From NCBI GenBank assembly GCA_007258455.2, contig VDFB02270651.1:700658217-700722216 (forward strand): 64,000 nt of DNA, given 5' to 3'. The notes beneath the pieces are model-generated. The model did no database searches, was not told where the DNA came from, and saw only the letters and a program-made list of their open reading frames with translations. A program made the translations under genes and the position numbers. Shown piece after piece: positions 34,001 through 45,632 of this stretch (its first letter is position 1; each line of letters opens with the position of its first letter). The stretch comes from Sequoia sempervirens. Lineage: Eukaryota; Streptophyta; Pinopsida; Cupressales; Cupressaceae.

Positions 34001-34289
34001 GTGTATCTTGGCGGTTAGCTATCTTTTGTATTCAGGTTGTGATCCATGTAATATATTGTATCTGGATATAATATATTGTGAGTTAATCATCACCGTGGTT
34101 TTTCCCATTTTCGGTTTTCCACGTAAAAATTTTGGTGTTCATGTGTGATGATGCCTTGTCTTGTTTCAATGTTCTCTCTTGTTGATTCAGTCAAATTTGT
34201 GATAATGTTTAGATGGATTTCATTTGAATGGTTTTATGGAATACTAATTCAATGCCCCCCCCCCCTCTCAATATTCTGGATATTCAACA
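31013..34289 (+). repeat. 5' LTR of element B, interrupted
   Basis: 31013-31201 and 33187-34289 together match the 3' LTR 37888-39203. The last bases are TTCAACA. Confidence 0.75.
31202..33185 (-). mobile_element. 2-kb insertion in the 5' LTR of element B, probably a solo LTR
   Basis: The minus strand reads TGTAATGTCCCCG... to ...CTCGGAATATTTCA, that is TG...CA. The 3' LTR shows the empty site (GAAATTCACCGC). No clear target duplication is left. No recognisable coding sequence: the ORFs at 31283-31511, 32816-32998 and 33005-33238 have no known motif. The TGTAATGYCCCC end recalls the ends of the solo LTRs at 14939 and 43758 but internal sequence differs. Confidence 0.55.
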
Positions 34290-34291
34290 AT

Positions 34292-34303
34292 TGGTATCAA
34301 AGT
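34292..34303 (+). promoter_or_regulatory. Initiator-Met primer binding site of element B
   Basis: TGGTATCAAAGT, two bases after the LTR end TTCAACA; one mismatch in the first eleven bases to the usual TGGTATCAGAGC. Confidence 0.75.
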
Positions 34304-34304
34304 T

Positions 34305-35290
34305 TGGTTCCTCTTAAAAAGTCTAACAGCTTGAGGAAAGTCCCAGAATTTGAATATAAGAATTTTTTTCCTCTAGAAGTGATCTTTACTGGTCTTTCAG
34401 AAGAAAATGAAGATCTGAAGAATAAGTTGAAGGAAGCAAATGATTGTATCAAGAATCTGAGGATAAGATATGGAGAAGCATGTGATCAATTGAGAAGGGA
34501 AAATGATGATATCACCGATCTGCTACAACAATTGGAAGAAAAGAAAAGGATTGAAGACTATTAGAAAGTTGAAATTCAAGAGTTGGATGAATGTGTCAAG
34601 CTCAAGCAAGAAATGGAAATTTTGAGGTCAGATCTGGAAAAGGAAAAAATATTTGAGGATAAATTCAAGGTAAGCTCTACAATGCTTGATGAGTTCATTA
34701 TTTCCCAGAGACCTATAATGGATAAAAGAGGTTTAGGGTTTGAAGAAGGGCAAAGTTCAAAAATGAAGCAACATCCTGACAAGAAGACTCAGTGCAAAGA
34801 TGGACAAATAAAGACAAGAAGCAATATGGGAAGGACTCCCATCAAACAACCTAATGCTCAAAGGTACTTATCTTTTAATAATGTATGTTATTCCTACAAT
34901 AAATTTGTACATAAGGCAAAGAACTACAAAAGTAGAATGAATTATACTTTATCATTCTCCGATAAATGTTTTAAGTGAAAGAATTTTGGACACAAGGCTA
35001 ATCAGTGCGAATATAGTTTGAATAAAAGAAAGTATGGAAGGAAGAATGTTTGTCATGAATGCAATAATCTAGAACATTCTGCTTGAGATTGCAGAAATAG
35101 AAGGATAAAAAATAATTATCTGGCAAAGAGGCATGAACCAATTATAGGCTTGGAAGAAGTAAGAAAAAAAATGAAAATAATATGGAGAAAGGAAGGAGAA
35201 TTCAAGCAAGTTGAATTAGTAGCATTAGTTTTACCTGTTCCGGCCTCTAGTCCAGATATGCCCGTCAAATTTTGAGTAAGGCAATGCCTA
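34305..35290 (+). pseudogene. Copia-type gag C-terminal part of element B
   Basis: Capsid/nucleocapsid precursor remnant. 34318-34560 encodes a coiled coil rich in Glu, Lys and Leu (heptad-like ENEDLKNKLKEAN), continuing after a TAG at 34562 in 34583-34978. Three nucleocapsid knuckles follow: a worn one at about 34877-34920 (CYSYNKFVHKAKNY, second and fourth ligands replaced), CFK-stop-KNFGHKANQC at 34967-35008, and CHECNNLEHSA-stop-DC at 35051-35092. In the last two a TGA stands in place of one codon. The usual N-terminal gag domain of copia elements is not recognisable before the coiled coil, so the gag itself may be shortened. Confidence 0.6.
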
Positions 35291-35575
35291 AGGGGGAGCA
35301 ATTATTAGAAAATTTAATAAACCCCTCATCGATACTTGTTGTCACATCATGAAAAAAGTATATTTAATTTGGTAATGAATTCAAGGTATTTTTTAGACGC
35401 ATGTGTGAAGAATGAAGTTCGCAGAATTTGGAAGGATGGTAGCACACACGAATTTCAAGGTGATCTACCTACAATTTGAAGCATTTATTGCAAAAACATT
35501 TGAAATGAAAGAAATAAATTTATAATTATCAAGGAAATTCCATTCAACAAAATGCCTTTGTGAATATGGAGAAGC

Positions 35576-37755
35576 GTGCAGAGGAATTTTGAAGAAACCA
35601 GAGCAATTCAAGTTTCAAGATTTGGTAAAGAAAGAAGAAATCAAAGTGGATTCAAAGCGTGCTTCGGAAGCTATACATCTAATCCTACTCTTCATTGTCA
35701 ATTACAGAGGTATTTTGCTTGTACAATCTTTCAATTTTATGCAATGGATAATTCAAAGGTTGTGGATATTTTGGATATATCACAAGTCAAATTGAAGAAA
35801 TATTTGAAAAATCTGTCAGAAGAATCTGTTGGTGCATTCCTCCTAGAGTGTTACCCATTGAAGATATTTATGCATATGTTTATAGTAGAATTGAGGAAAT
35901 GTCACCGGTTCAGTTAAGTATCCTATGGAAGAATGAATTGGAAAAAAATCATGATGCATACAAAATCTTAGTTGAGAAGAAGTTGGATGTATGGCGAAAA
36001 GCCCATTTGTTCGAATTCGACAAGAAATATATTCGAATAATTTTGAGCAAGATTCATGATGAGTCAATGTGGATTCATGAAGCTCACTTGATAACCAAAG
36101 ATGCAATAAGAGATATAACTGGTTTGTGTTCCTCCAGACTAGTTCCTAGACGAAAGTCTATGAGTGGGCAAGAGATAATTGAGATGACTGGTGTAACTCT
36201 CGAAGGTAAAGAACTTGTTTTAAGAACAATTGAAGATTCGGTCATTAGGTATGTTGTGATGGTTATTGGTCACAAAGTTTGTTTACCAAGCAATGACCAC
36301 ACAGTTTCTACTGTTGTTATTTACACTGCTATTGATATGGTAGGAGCGGTATGGATTATGACCTGTGTGAGCTACTTCGAATGAATCTTTTGAAGAACTT
36401 GAAGGAAATCAATAAGAGCAAGAAAAATACATTCCAGTATGGAACTTTGATTATCTACTTACTCTTTTACTTCACGAAAGAGTTACCGGTAATTGGTAGA
36501 ATAGGATGGATAAATGCAGAACCTATTGCTCATCAAATCAGGGATTTCATGATCAACCTTGGTGGTTCGAATACTCAAGAGATTGCTCTTGTTGCATTCT
36601 TTGGAACATTTCAAATGAGGATAGACAAAAGAACAAGGATTCCGGAAAATGTGACTAAGAAGTACTCTGGAAATATTAATTTCCTAGTTTCTACAGATTT
36701 ATGTTCTATGGAAGCAACTGAATCCAGACTGGTTGGATATTTGAACTGGATTATGAAGTGACAAGTGTGAGATCGATCATTATACAAAAATACTCTTAGA
36801 CAGCCCCAAGAATCCCAATGAAGAAGAGATTTATATGCATAATGCCTCTAGTAGTGGAACCGAAATACGAAAGAAGAGAAAAAGTGTTGTTATCAAACAA
36901 GAAGTCACAAAAGAATGTGAATCAGAGAGAGCTCAACATGAGCATGAAAGCATAAACATTCAAGGAGCTTTAAAAGAATTGCATAAGGTAATCCCCAGTG
37001 CTAACTTCAATTCATCTATATCAATTATGGAAAATCTTAGAAGCATGATTAACTCTTTGAAAACATGTATCTCTAGACTAGAAGTACAAACTGGAATTAG
37101 GTCTGTAGAGGAAAATTTAGAAGATATCAAGAAGAAATGCATAGATGCACATTGCAGAGTGGTGAAGGAATTAAAGGGTGTACAAGTTTGTGAGAAAGAA
37201 GCTCGGGAATTACTTTCTTTCTGCTTGAAGTTGTCTAACAGTACACTAAATATCAAAGATGAGATAAGGAAGAGTGAAACTCAAATGAGTACTCAAGCAG
37301 ATATGTACAGCTTGGCAGATGATAGAGATAATCAGAGATGGTCCTTCATTGTGCGGCTTCAAGACAAATTATTTTCCCTCCAGGATCAAAGAACAAAAGT
37401 AATTAAGCAATTTGTAGCATTCAAAGTTATGGTAAAACTCATGCATATTCATGTATCCAATGCTCTTCACAGTATTGATAATCTATTAGAAGTTAATCTC
37501 AATCCCAATACTTTGGTAGACGGTATAGAGTCTTTGACTAAGCTTGAACTACTATACAAGACTCTTGTAAGTGCGAAAGAAGCATGGGAAGTAGGCAAAG
37601 TTTCATGGAAGGTTACCTTGAAGAATCTCAAAGGTTCCTCTTCTTTAATACATTCTTTTTTTGTACATACCATTCTTCTGGTCAATTTTTTATGCATATG
37701 CATATACCGGACCCCTATACGTCCTTTGTCATTGATGTCAAAGGGAGAGAGATAG
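35576..37755 (+). pseudogene. ORF of unknown function in element B (PMD-like front, coiled-coil tail)
   Basis: Frames 35576-35917, 35848-36384, 36351-36761 and 36835-37755 overlap and shift (about 35850, 36360 and 36770), forming one former protein of about 700 residues. The front has a long helix pair ending in IRDITGL and a MDYDLCELLRMNLLKNLKEI helix followed by a GTLIIYLLFYF hydrophobic strand. This is a pattern I associate with plant-transposon or plant-mobile-domain-like accessory proteins, but I cannot prove it. The last 306 codons are open and mostly helical and charged (residues about 20-270). It lies where some copia elements carry an envelope-like third ORF, yet no signal peptide is seen; a hydrophobic stretch appears only at the extreme C-terminus. 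See the similar ORF at 54129-57539. Confidence 0.45.
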
Positions 37756-37887
37756 AGAGATAGAAAGACAGATAGAGGGGAAAAAAATTGAAAAGAACTG
37801 TTTTGAAAGGGGGAGTATTCAGTTGCCACTTATTGGTATAAAAATGTTTTTGATATACATGTTGCCATCAATGCCAAATGCGGAGAT

Positions 37888-39203
37888 TGTTGGAAATATG
37901 GAGTCTTGAAACATGAGCATAAAGTGTATATAGATTGATTTGGTTGTTCCTATGTTTTCATTGATGTCAACATGGTAACAACAGTATGGGAAGCTTATTT
38001 AGTATACCAGAAGCTAATCTCTATCGGAAGTGTTCCTTACTAATAAACTAGTGTGTTAGTTTTTGAGTTTGAAATTCACCGCAAGAAAATATGACTCTGA
38101 ACTCTTGACCATGTTATCATGACTCATTTAGATAGCTATATCCAAGGTCTTGAGAAGTTTTGTGACGAGAGCTGAAAGTTATCATTGACAGAGTTTAACT
38201 CTGTACTCTACAGTTGTTTTACGGCTCAACATATCAGTGTGGGAGACTCTACATTTTCTTAAGAGGAACATTCTAATGTTGTGGTTCTAATAGTAGTCTC
38301 TCTGATGTTAATGTGATGAGAAACTGAAGTAATATTATATCTGGAAAGTTTTTTCTTTGAGAACTGTATGCTAGTTTGAGTTTTTGTGTTTAAGTCCTAG
38401 TCTTGGTCGACCTAACATATGACATGCATTAAGAAGACTAGATATACTTTGCGGATATTTTCTATAGATCTACGTCAACTTGATATAATGCACTACATTC
38501 ATAAAAATGTTTTTAACCATATATGGTGTCGATAAGAGTTTTTTTTATTGTTTTGTTTTCATCTAATTAGGCCAACCTAATTGATGAATGAGATATAATT
38601 GCATATATATGTAAGACTCTTTGAAGGTGAAAGTGTGTGTGGTGGAGGAGAAAATGTGTATAAGTGTGAATATGGAAAGGAGAAAGAAGAGAGGTGTGGT
38701 GAAGTGCAAAGAGGATTAAGGGATGTTTGAATATGCGAGCCTAAATGATTTATCAATTGAGGATCATAACAGATTTGTTCAGCAACTATTGTGAGAAGCG
38801 GTACTTCTTATTTAGAGCTTCATTAGAACTGAACCCTACACATAGAAGGTGTATTCCATCAGTTCATACTCTTGGCAGTGAGTCATCATTTTTGTATCTT
38901 GGTGGTTAGCCATCTTTTTTATTTAGGTTGTGAGCCCTTCAAGGACAGTGAGTCTTGGTAGTGAGCCATGTAATATACTGTATCCAGATATAATATATTG
39001 TGAGTTAATCCTCACTGTGGTTTTTCCCATTTTGGGTTTTCCACGTAAAAATCCTGATGTTCATGTGTCATGATGCATTGTCTTGTTTCCATGTTCTCTC
39101 TTGTTGATTCAGTCATATTTGTGATAATGTTTAGGTGGATTTATTTGAATGGTTTTATGGAATACTGATTCAACCCCCCTCTCAATATTCTAGATATTCA
39201 ACA
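37888..39203 (+). repeat. 3' LTR of element B
   Basis: TGTTGGAAATATGGAG start after a purine-rich tract (37875-37887), TTCAACA end at 39203. It is uninterrupted and serves as reference for the 5' LTR. A GGTTTTTCCCATTTTGGGTTTTCC inverted repeat lies near 39018-39045. Confidence 0.8.
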
Positions 39204-39989
39204 GATTAAATAATTTCCTCCTTTTAATCCTTTCTTTTGCTTGTCCTTCTTTGCAAAATGATTTTCTTTTGTTAATGAATTGGTTGTTCTTGAGCTTTGG
39301 CTCTTCTTTCCTTTTCTTCTTCGGAGCTATCTAGGACAGTTTGCATTTTTCTAATCTTTTCTGTTACTAGCCCAATCTTTTCCAGTTGTTTGGCTACAAC
39401 ATCTATTAGTTTTCATTGATCCTCTATGTCTTGCTTTCTAGAAATTTCATGATTCTTATGATTCTCATAGATGGATGTTAAGTAACTATCCTGATGGGTT
39501 TGGTTAGTCACCATAGTTCTTACATCCTGATGTCCTGTCGCACTTGGTAGCTTACGCTAGAAAGATCATTTATCAAAGAAGAATGTTGCTCAATCTTGGT
39601 AATAGAAGAACTAATTTTACTTTGTACAGAAGAAACATTATTTATGTCAACATGAGTTTTCAAACAGTCATTACCAATACTTTTAATATCTACAGCCATA
39701 TCATCAACATTTTCTTGAGTTGAGATCATCCATTGTGCTAACCAATTTCTCTGGGCTTTAGAGTTCTTTTGTTTTGCACCCAGATCTACATGAAGTTGGG
39801 CTTCATATTTTCCCCATAATGTGTTGTCAGGATTAACAACTGTGAAAGTTCTGGGGGTTGACCATCAGCCAGGTTCTTAACCTATGACTTCTTGTTCTTG
39901 TCCCTGCATCTCCAACTTATAAATACTTTTCTTTTCAGCGCCTTCTCTAGGGAGTTTTTCTTTCATCATACAGCCTATTTCTCCCATTT

Positions 39990-41170
39990 TAGTTATCTTA
40001 ATCCCTCTCTCTTTTTTTCCGATGGTTCCTCTTCCTTGGGAGTTAAAGCCAGTTTTGTGTTGACTTGTTTGGCTAGTTTATCCATGAGCTCAGGATTACT
40101 GCTCAAATCTAAAAGTGCGGCCAAGGAAGCTCTAGACGGAAATGGATTAACAAAATCCTGACGGTGCAGAGGGAGATGGTTGGATGATCGAATGGATTCT
40201 TCAGGATTATAATCCATGTATGGCTTATTTGAGGTACTTGGAAAATTTTTTGATAAAGAATATGACCTAGTTGACAAACTAGGTCTCCCACTGGTTGACG
40301 CCTCGGGTTGTTCAAACAAAGTTTCATTGAGAAAAGATCTTATATCAATGCTAGAAACTCGTCTATTATGCACACAAGGTTTAGGAGACCACAACTTATG
40401 GGGTGGTGTAGGTAATTCCTAAAACCTAGGTTGTGATTGATTGATGAGCTTCTCAATTATCGAAAATCCTATATCAAACCCTTTGTGATTGATATGCCGA
40501 CCAAATTCAAGGATGTTTGAATTACCTTTTGGGTAACTTACCTCAGCTGGAAAATTTGATGGCGGAAACACAATATTCAGTAAGCCATAGATGCAACGGC
40601 CACTAATGGTAGCATAAATAGACTCAGGTTGAAGCTCAACACCCTTAACTTGCAAAAGTAATCAAAAGGCAAACTGTACATACTTATCATCTAGACTAAT
40701 GGTGAAATTTGGGCGAATAGAAATATGACCATCACCTCCTTTTCTTTCATCAGAGGCTTTAATGAATTGGCCCCAAAACTAGGCAATGACAACTTGATCC
40801 AAAATTTAACAATGGGTATCTATCAAACTACCAAAATATTTAGCTCCTATGTCGTAGTTAAAATGAGGATGGACGATTATATCAACATAAGAGAAATGTA
40901 CATGGAAATATCCCTTTTCTTTCCATCTTTTAATGTCTTCTAGTAATAAAAATGGAATATATACTAGACAGGTCCCAACTCTAGACACCTTAAGATTTAA
41001 TTCAGATTATCGAACAAAGTGCATTGTTTTAGCCTTAATGCCTTTTTCAGGATATAGATTTGATATCTTAACATCTAGAAACTTAAAATTTCCCTTATCA
41101 TCTATGTATTCTTCTTTGTCCTCAAAATAATTATGTATGACAGAAGAGAGAGAGCTACTAGCATTCATAG
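39990..41170 (-). pseudogene. Caulimovirid movement protein (30K superfamily), minus copy
   Basis: Aligns with 19490-20670. From 40988 downward the frame has the GYFHVHFSYVDIIVHPHF block; after frame changes, GVELQPESIYATISGRCIYGLLN (about 40600-40650) and then the Ser/Pro-rich tail from 40394 to 39993, here open for 133 codons. It ends at the same KKREGLR-stop as the plus copy. Private differences include a stop after SLIDTH near 40806 and frame changes near 40700 and 40420. It is no better preserved than the plus copy overall, but its tail is cleaner. Confidence 0.65.
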
Positions 41171-41793
41171 ACCTTTCACTAGCCATTGCAGGTAGATCAG
41201 AACTTGTATGTTTTTATCCTTTCGCTACTATGTTTTTCGTCTTACTGCTCACCCTTCCACATCTATCCATCGGCTTCAATATGGGATTTACAGTCTTACT
41301 GCGGGTCCACGGCTACTCACAATCCTACTTTGCAACTTTCAGTTCCAGATCCATGGGAAATAATTTGTCTTTAGAGCAGAATCCCTAAGCTATCTCTCTT
41401 GTGAACAATAAACAATATTATGGCAACAAGAATAAGGACAAATAGACCACCAATACAACAGATTTTTGGGACAGTTAGCTCTTTTTAATTAAAGCATTGA
41501 CCACATGGTTCATCAAATCGACATCCAAGAATAATATCGAGATTAAGGCTAGCTTTTAGGAATCACAAATACAATAGGCTTTGATACCAATTAAATAGAA
41601 TCAAGAAATCTTATTGATCAACTTGCAATCTTGCATTACAACATGCATATAGATTTCTGATCATCCAGATCATGTGAAATGCATAATGAGAGCATGCATC
41701 TAATATGCCAAACCTATGGACTTTATGACACTACTAAGCTCCAGACTCCAATCCAGAAATCTTCCAAATTGTGCCTTGACTGTGGCCTCATTT
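41171..41793 (-). promoter_or_regulatory. Leader, primer site and 3' part of the intergenic region, minus copy
   Basis: The primer site TGGTATCAAAGC is at 41578-41589 (minus). The intergenic part runs to 41793, where it ends at AAATGAGGCC, just downstream of the position of the TATA box in the full copy at 28011-28020. It is followed directly by element A LTR sequence. Confidence 0.65.
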
Positions 41794-41950
41794 AATAGGT
41801 TTTCATTATTCATTTCTTGTTTTTTTATGTTTAATGGCTTCCTCATTTTAATGGTTTTCAAGTATTTCATTGGGATTGTAGCTTAGTTAAATATTGCTTA
41901 AATTTGTATGGATCTGGTGTATTTAGCTATTACTATGACTACAATCACAA
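41794..41950 (+). repeat. Tail of the element A 3' LTR
   Basis: 41794-41935 repeats 14372-14513 (about 142 bp). 41936-41950 supplies the missing LTR end, comparable to 2233-2253. It shows that the caulimovirid locus lies inside this LTR. Confidence 0.65.
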
Positions 41951-43029
41951 TTCTCAAAGGGATGAAATATCAAAATTGAAATAAAATATGTTAAATCAAT
42001 TACTTGAAGAATACCTAAAGGAAAATGTGTGCCTAAGGTGTAATGCCTTAAGTGATACATTTGTGTTATTCATTTGATGAATCATTTGATATATGTGATA
42101 TAACTAAAGATAGAGTGTAAGGTTAGAGATAAAAATGTTTTTGAATTTATAAATCAAGTTAGTTTTAATGATAATAACAAAGGATGTTTTACAAAAAAGG
42201 CTAATTTTAATATTATTAAAAGAATAAGTTATGATGGAAAAGGTTTGGGAAAATATGGGAAAAGAATTAGAAACCCAATTTAACCATGTGTGAGGCTAAC
42301 AAATAAAGGCAACAAATATATTACAAGTAAAGAATATACAAATGAAGTTGCAAGTAATATTTACAAACAAGTCAATTCAAAAAATACAATGTTTCAATGT
42401 TCTTGTAACAAGCAAGGACATCAAAAGGAAATGTGTTGAGATGTTCATCCTTGTACTATTTGTGGATTAAAGAATCATTCTAAAAAAATGTGTTGGAATA
42501 AAGAGTGAAAGAAGCAACCAATGAAAGAGTATACAAATGAATTATGAAAGGATTGGATTGTCTAATTGATAAAAGATGACAAATATGTTCAAAATGTTTT
42601 ACAAGCATAAATAATCTCATGTCAAACAAAATAACAATCAAACAAGGGTTGAAGGTTTGAGTTGGGTGACTAATGATTGTTTGTTATGATTCAAAGAAAG
42701 TACTATCTTACTAGACTTTTCTTTTATAATAGGAAAGCAAGTTTTGAAGAGGCCTTGAAATCCTTTACAACATAAAACATCTAGTACACAATCGAAAAAC
42801 AACAAAAAAACATAGCCAACAAAGATAAACTACCATGAACAACAACCAAGCTATCACAAACCAAACACAACCAACAACACATAATTATAACCAAGGTGTC
42901 AACAAGACAAATAAAGATGGCCAACTACGCCACCCCTGGACCATTCCTAACACTCTAAGCACCCAAAACTTGGGTTTGGGAAGCACAAGCATGTTTAAGA
43001 TGACCTATTTTCCTTCTTTAGATAGCCTT
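41951..43029 (+). pseudogene. Remnant of a G-patch/zinc-knuckle gag-like sequence (about 42220-42515) in unassigned DNA
   Basis: Around 42225-42270 one frame reads ISYDGKGLGKYGKRI, close to the G-patch consensus. About 150 bp on, two knuckle-like groups follow: CSCNKQGHQKEMC (about 42400-42440) and CTICGLKNHSKKMCWNKE (about 42450-42508). G-patch next to CCHC fingers occurs in some retroelement gag or protease regions. Stops are present and nothing before or after is recognised. 42780-43029 has a short Asn/Thr-rich frame (42835-43035) that is probably chance. Confidence 0.35.
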
Positions 43030-43757
43030 CTATGAAAAATCATCCTCCAAAGACTCAAAACAAAGGGATAGAGGACGGTTATCCTCTGTTATCCTCAAAG
43101 GTGAAGAAATAAGAGGTTGTATGCTTAAATCTGAAGCATCCAATAAAGCATGATATGTTGATTTGACCCCTAGAACCAACGGGTCCAAAGGTGAATTAAT
43201 TGAAACAGGGCCCAAAGAAAAGCCATTAGGATTCACAAAATTCACCACAACCCTCGAGGCCAAGTCCTCCTCCAACACCTCATCCTTAGATTCAAAAAAA
43301 TCGCCAACCATCAAGTACTCACTTTCACCATTTTTCCACCAAGTCAACTCACCTTTCTTGCGGCAAGAGCTAGGGAAATCTGAAACAAAGTGTGATAGCA
43401 AAGCATATCCTACAATGAAAGGGGAGACCTCATTGTCAAGTGTCTAAGTCCATGATCTATCCCCAACAAGCAGGACAATATCCCTAGGCAAATCTTTACA
43501 GGTGTCAATATCCACAAGAATGTGAGCATAAGTAGTATGGTCGTAGTTAACTGGCAGGCATTCCTCCTATAAAAAACAACCAAGAGCATTGCCAATAGAT
43601 TCAAATCAAGAAAATTTCAAAAACTAAAGAGGAAGATTGGGAAGTCTAACTCAAATAGGAAAAATAGTTAAGGATTATGTAAGAAGGTTCAAGGATCGAA
43701 ACCAAGGCTTGAGAGAAAGGGAATGCTTTCCCCACAACCAAACCCCATCCTCCAACA
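43030..43757 (-). pseudogene. LINE ORF1 (DUF4283-type) fragment, copy A
   Basis: Read on the minus strand this continues the DUF4283/zinc-knuckle ORF1 of plant L1-like LINEs. A PIWVRLPNLPL block, a YAHILVDIDTCKDLP block and a worn knuckle region lead into KGELTWWKNGESEYLMVGDFF, a tail I recall from such ORF1 proteins. The frame from 43401 to 43030 is open for 123 codons. 43315-43757 is the same 443 bp as 48084-48526. The protein would be the RNA-binding chaperone of the LINE particle. Endonuclease and RT of the LINE are not in the window. Confidence 0.55.
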
Positions 43758-45208
43758 ATTGACTAAAAATACATCTCAATAACCACATATACAATTTACA
43801 ACAAGTTCATCCCAACACACGTGGGAGACAATACATCAATGAATACATTACATCTGAATTAGAACATACATCTGGTACAAAGGATTTCTAGATCATCAAC
43901 ATCCTCCAAAACCCTGCAATAAAAGATACATCTGCAACAAAAAGGGAACTCAACGGGATGCGAAGCACGTTCCACCCAACCACCCTCGTGCTGGGAGTAG
44001 ACAAGGAAGGATCCCTGACCAAGCACGTCTAACAGTAACAAAGACTGACTCTAGATAGACAACTTAACACCAAAGACCACAAAGATAACTAAACAAAGAT
44101 AAATCCAAAAGGCACAACAACAAACCACTTCAGAACATAACAAGTCACAATCCCAACACCAATGAAACTCAAAACATAATATCAAAGACTACTTCCAACA
44201 ATAACCAAAGAGAAATCAATAAATCACTTCCAGAGGACTTCAGTAAATTAACCCAAATAGAATGTTAGACGAGAGTGTCATCGCATGGTTTCGCATGGAT
44301 TATCCAGACAACCTATCACAAGGTGTCGCCTCCATCTCTACATGGATTCTCCAGACAACCAAGTTAAGGTGCCGCCTCCATCTATGGTTCTCCTGACAGC
44401 CTATCTCAAGGCGCCGCTCCATAGGGTTACTCATGCGAAGTCATTAACCTTTCGTAAAGACAAGGCAATGACCATGCCAACCACGGCCTTCTCAGTCCCC
44501 TTTAGTTTGTGATAGCACTAACAGGCAGACGAGGCTTCACAATTATCTTATTAGTGTTTAATTCTCACCCGTGGTTTATTACTTAAGTTATCACTGATTA
44601 ATCTAACTCTACGTGGGTTACCCTGACAGCCTCTTTGTGCGCCGGCCCCCACTAGAGCCACTCTCTCTAATCACTCAACACCAAACTATCAAACACCACA
44701 GAATTGTACCAACAAGAAATACTGAACTAATCAAATAAATCATCTGCGAGGCTTAACCATCTCGCCCACAATCCTATGCATGACCTTCACAATCGGTACA
44801 ATCCAAGTACAAACTAAAACACAACCAAGACCAAAGCAAAGACCAAGCATCAAAATACGAGATCATAATTACACAACTGTAATCCCCGCCTCTGGAAACC
44901 TAACCACAACTTAGAATCCTATAACTGAATAAGTTAACTCTAGGGTTTTCTACATGACCTAAACCCAACTTTAAGAAAAATAAATTAAATAAAATGCATA
45001 ATCTCGAGGAAACAATACATAATCAATACCCTAAAACTCCTTTAAATAAATAACAAATTTCCCCAATTAAATAAATCAACTACTCGAGAAGATTCGATTC
45101 AATTCAATTTCAAAACATCTAATTTATTTACAATTCACACAACTACACTATAACATTGCAATTCTCACAAAATTATCATTTAAAATTCATAAACACAACA
45201 TAAGACTT

Positions 45209-45211
45209 TAT

Positions 45212-45298
<87 letters not shown>
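45209..45298. repeat. (TA)n microsatellite
   Basis: Near-pure TA over about 90 bp, with further TA-rich tracts at 45460-45480 and 45538-45680. Confidence 0.95.
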
Positions 45299-45301
<3 letters not shown>

Positions 45302-45596
45302 AACTTATAAATTATATCATTATATAAAAATGTATTATTAAGAATTTATAAAATAACAATAAAAAATAATATTATATCATTTTATAAAAGTATATTATTA
45401 AAAATTTATTAAATAACAATCAAAATAATATTTTATCATATTAAATTCTTATCCACAGCCCTATATATATATATATATAAATCAAATAATTAAAATCCAT
45501 TATATAAAAGAAATTAAATAAAAATTCACAATAATCCATATATATATATAATAATATATAATTATATATATATATATATATATAATTAATATATAT

Positions 45597-45632
<36 letters not shown>

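Larger units (their letters stand above)
31013..39203 (+). mobile_element. Element B: copia-like LTR retrotransposon with gag and an unknown ORF but no pol
   Basis: LTRs are at 31013-34289 (with a later 2-kb insertion) and 37888-39203. Without the insertion they are about 1.29 and 1.32 kb long. A Met primer site follows the 5' LTR and a purine-rich AATGCGGAGAT precedes the 3' LTR. The target duplication is GATTC (30952-30956)/GATTA (39204-39208). The LTR features (TGTTGGAA start, TTCATTGATGTCAAC, GGTTTTTCCCATTTTGGGTTTTCCACGTAAA, TTCAACA end) are typical of plant SIRE/Maximus-like copia LTRs. No protease, integrase or RT motif lies between 35300 and 37888. Confidence 0.75.
30133..39870 (-). 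pseudogene. Caulimovirid coat-like region, minus copy, split by element B
   Basis: Two parts, 39870-39209 and 30956-30133, align with 20760-21450 and 21450-22283 of the plus copy, and element B (31013-39203) separates them. Readable frames are 39729-39520, 30839-30552, 30551-30333 and 30375 onward. At 30133-30137 the sequence jumps from the coat-like region straight into RT. The join TCTTTGAT could have used the short shared TTGA. Protease, zinc-finger-like end and half of RT are lost. The charged helical character is the same as in the plus copy. Confidence 0.55.
14514..41793. mobile_element. Endogenous caulimovirid locus: two units in inverted orientation, with later insertions
   Basis: A plus-strand unit (14514-27718) and a minus-strand unit (41793 to 27719) share about 80 percent or more of their bases by eye. 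They carry, in order, promoter/intergenic part, initiator-Met primer site, movement protein, coat-like region, retropepsin, RT with YIDD, and RNase H. No integrase is present. A Met-tRNA primer site at the start of the leader, a 30K-type movement protein and lack of integrase are the marks of Caulimoviridae rather than Ty3/gypsy. All frames are interrupted, so this is a fossil. Nested later insertions are at 14939-19273, 22661-24983 and 31013-39203. Which genus is uncertain; florendovirus-like or the gymnosperm-associated groups fit best. Confidence 0.75.

Noticed and set aside
35576..37755. Calling the element B ORF an envelope protein
   Set aside because: No signal peptide or internal membrane segment; only a short hydrophobic stretch at the extreme C-terminus.
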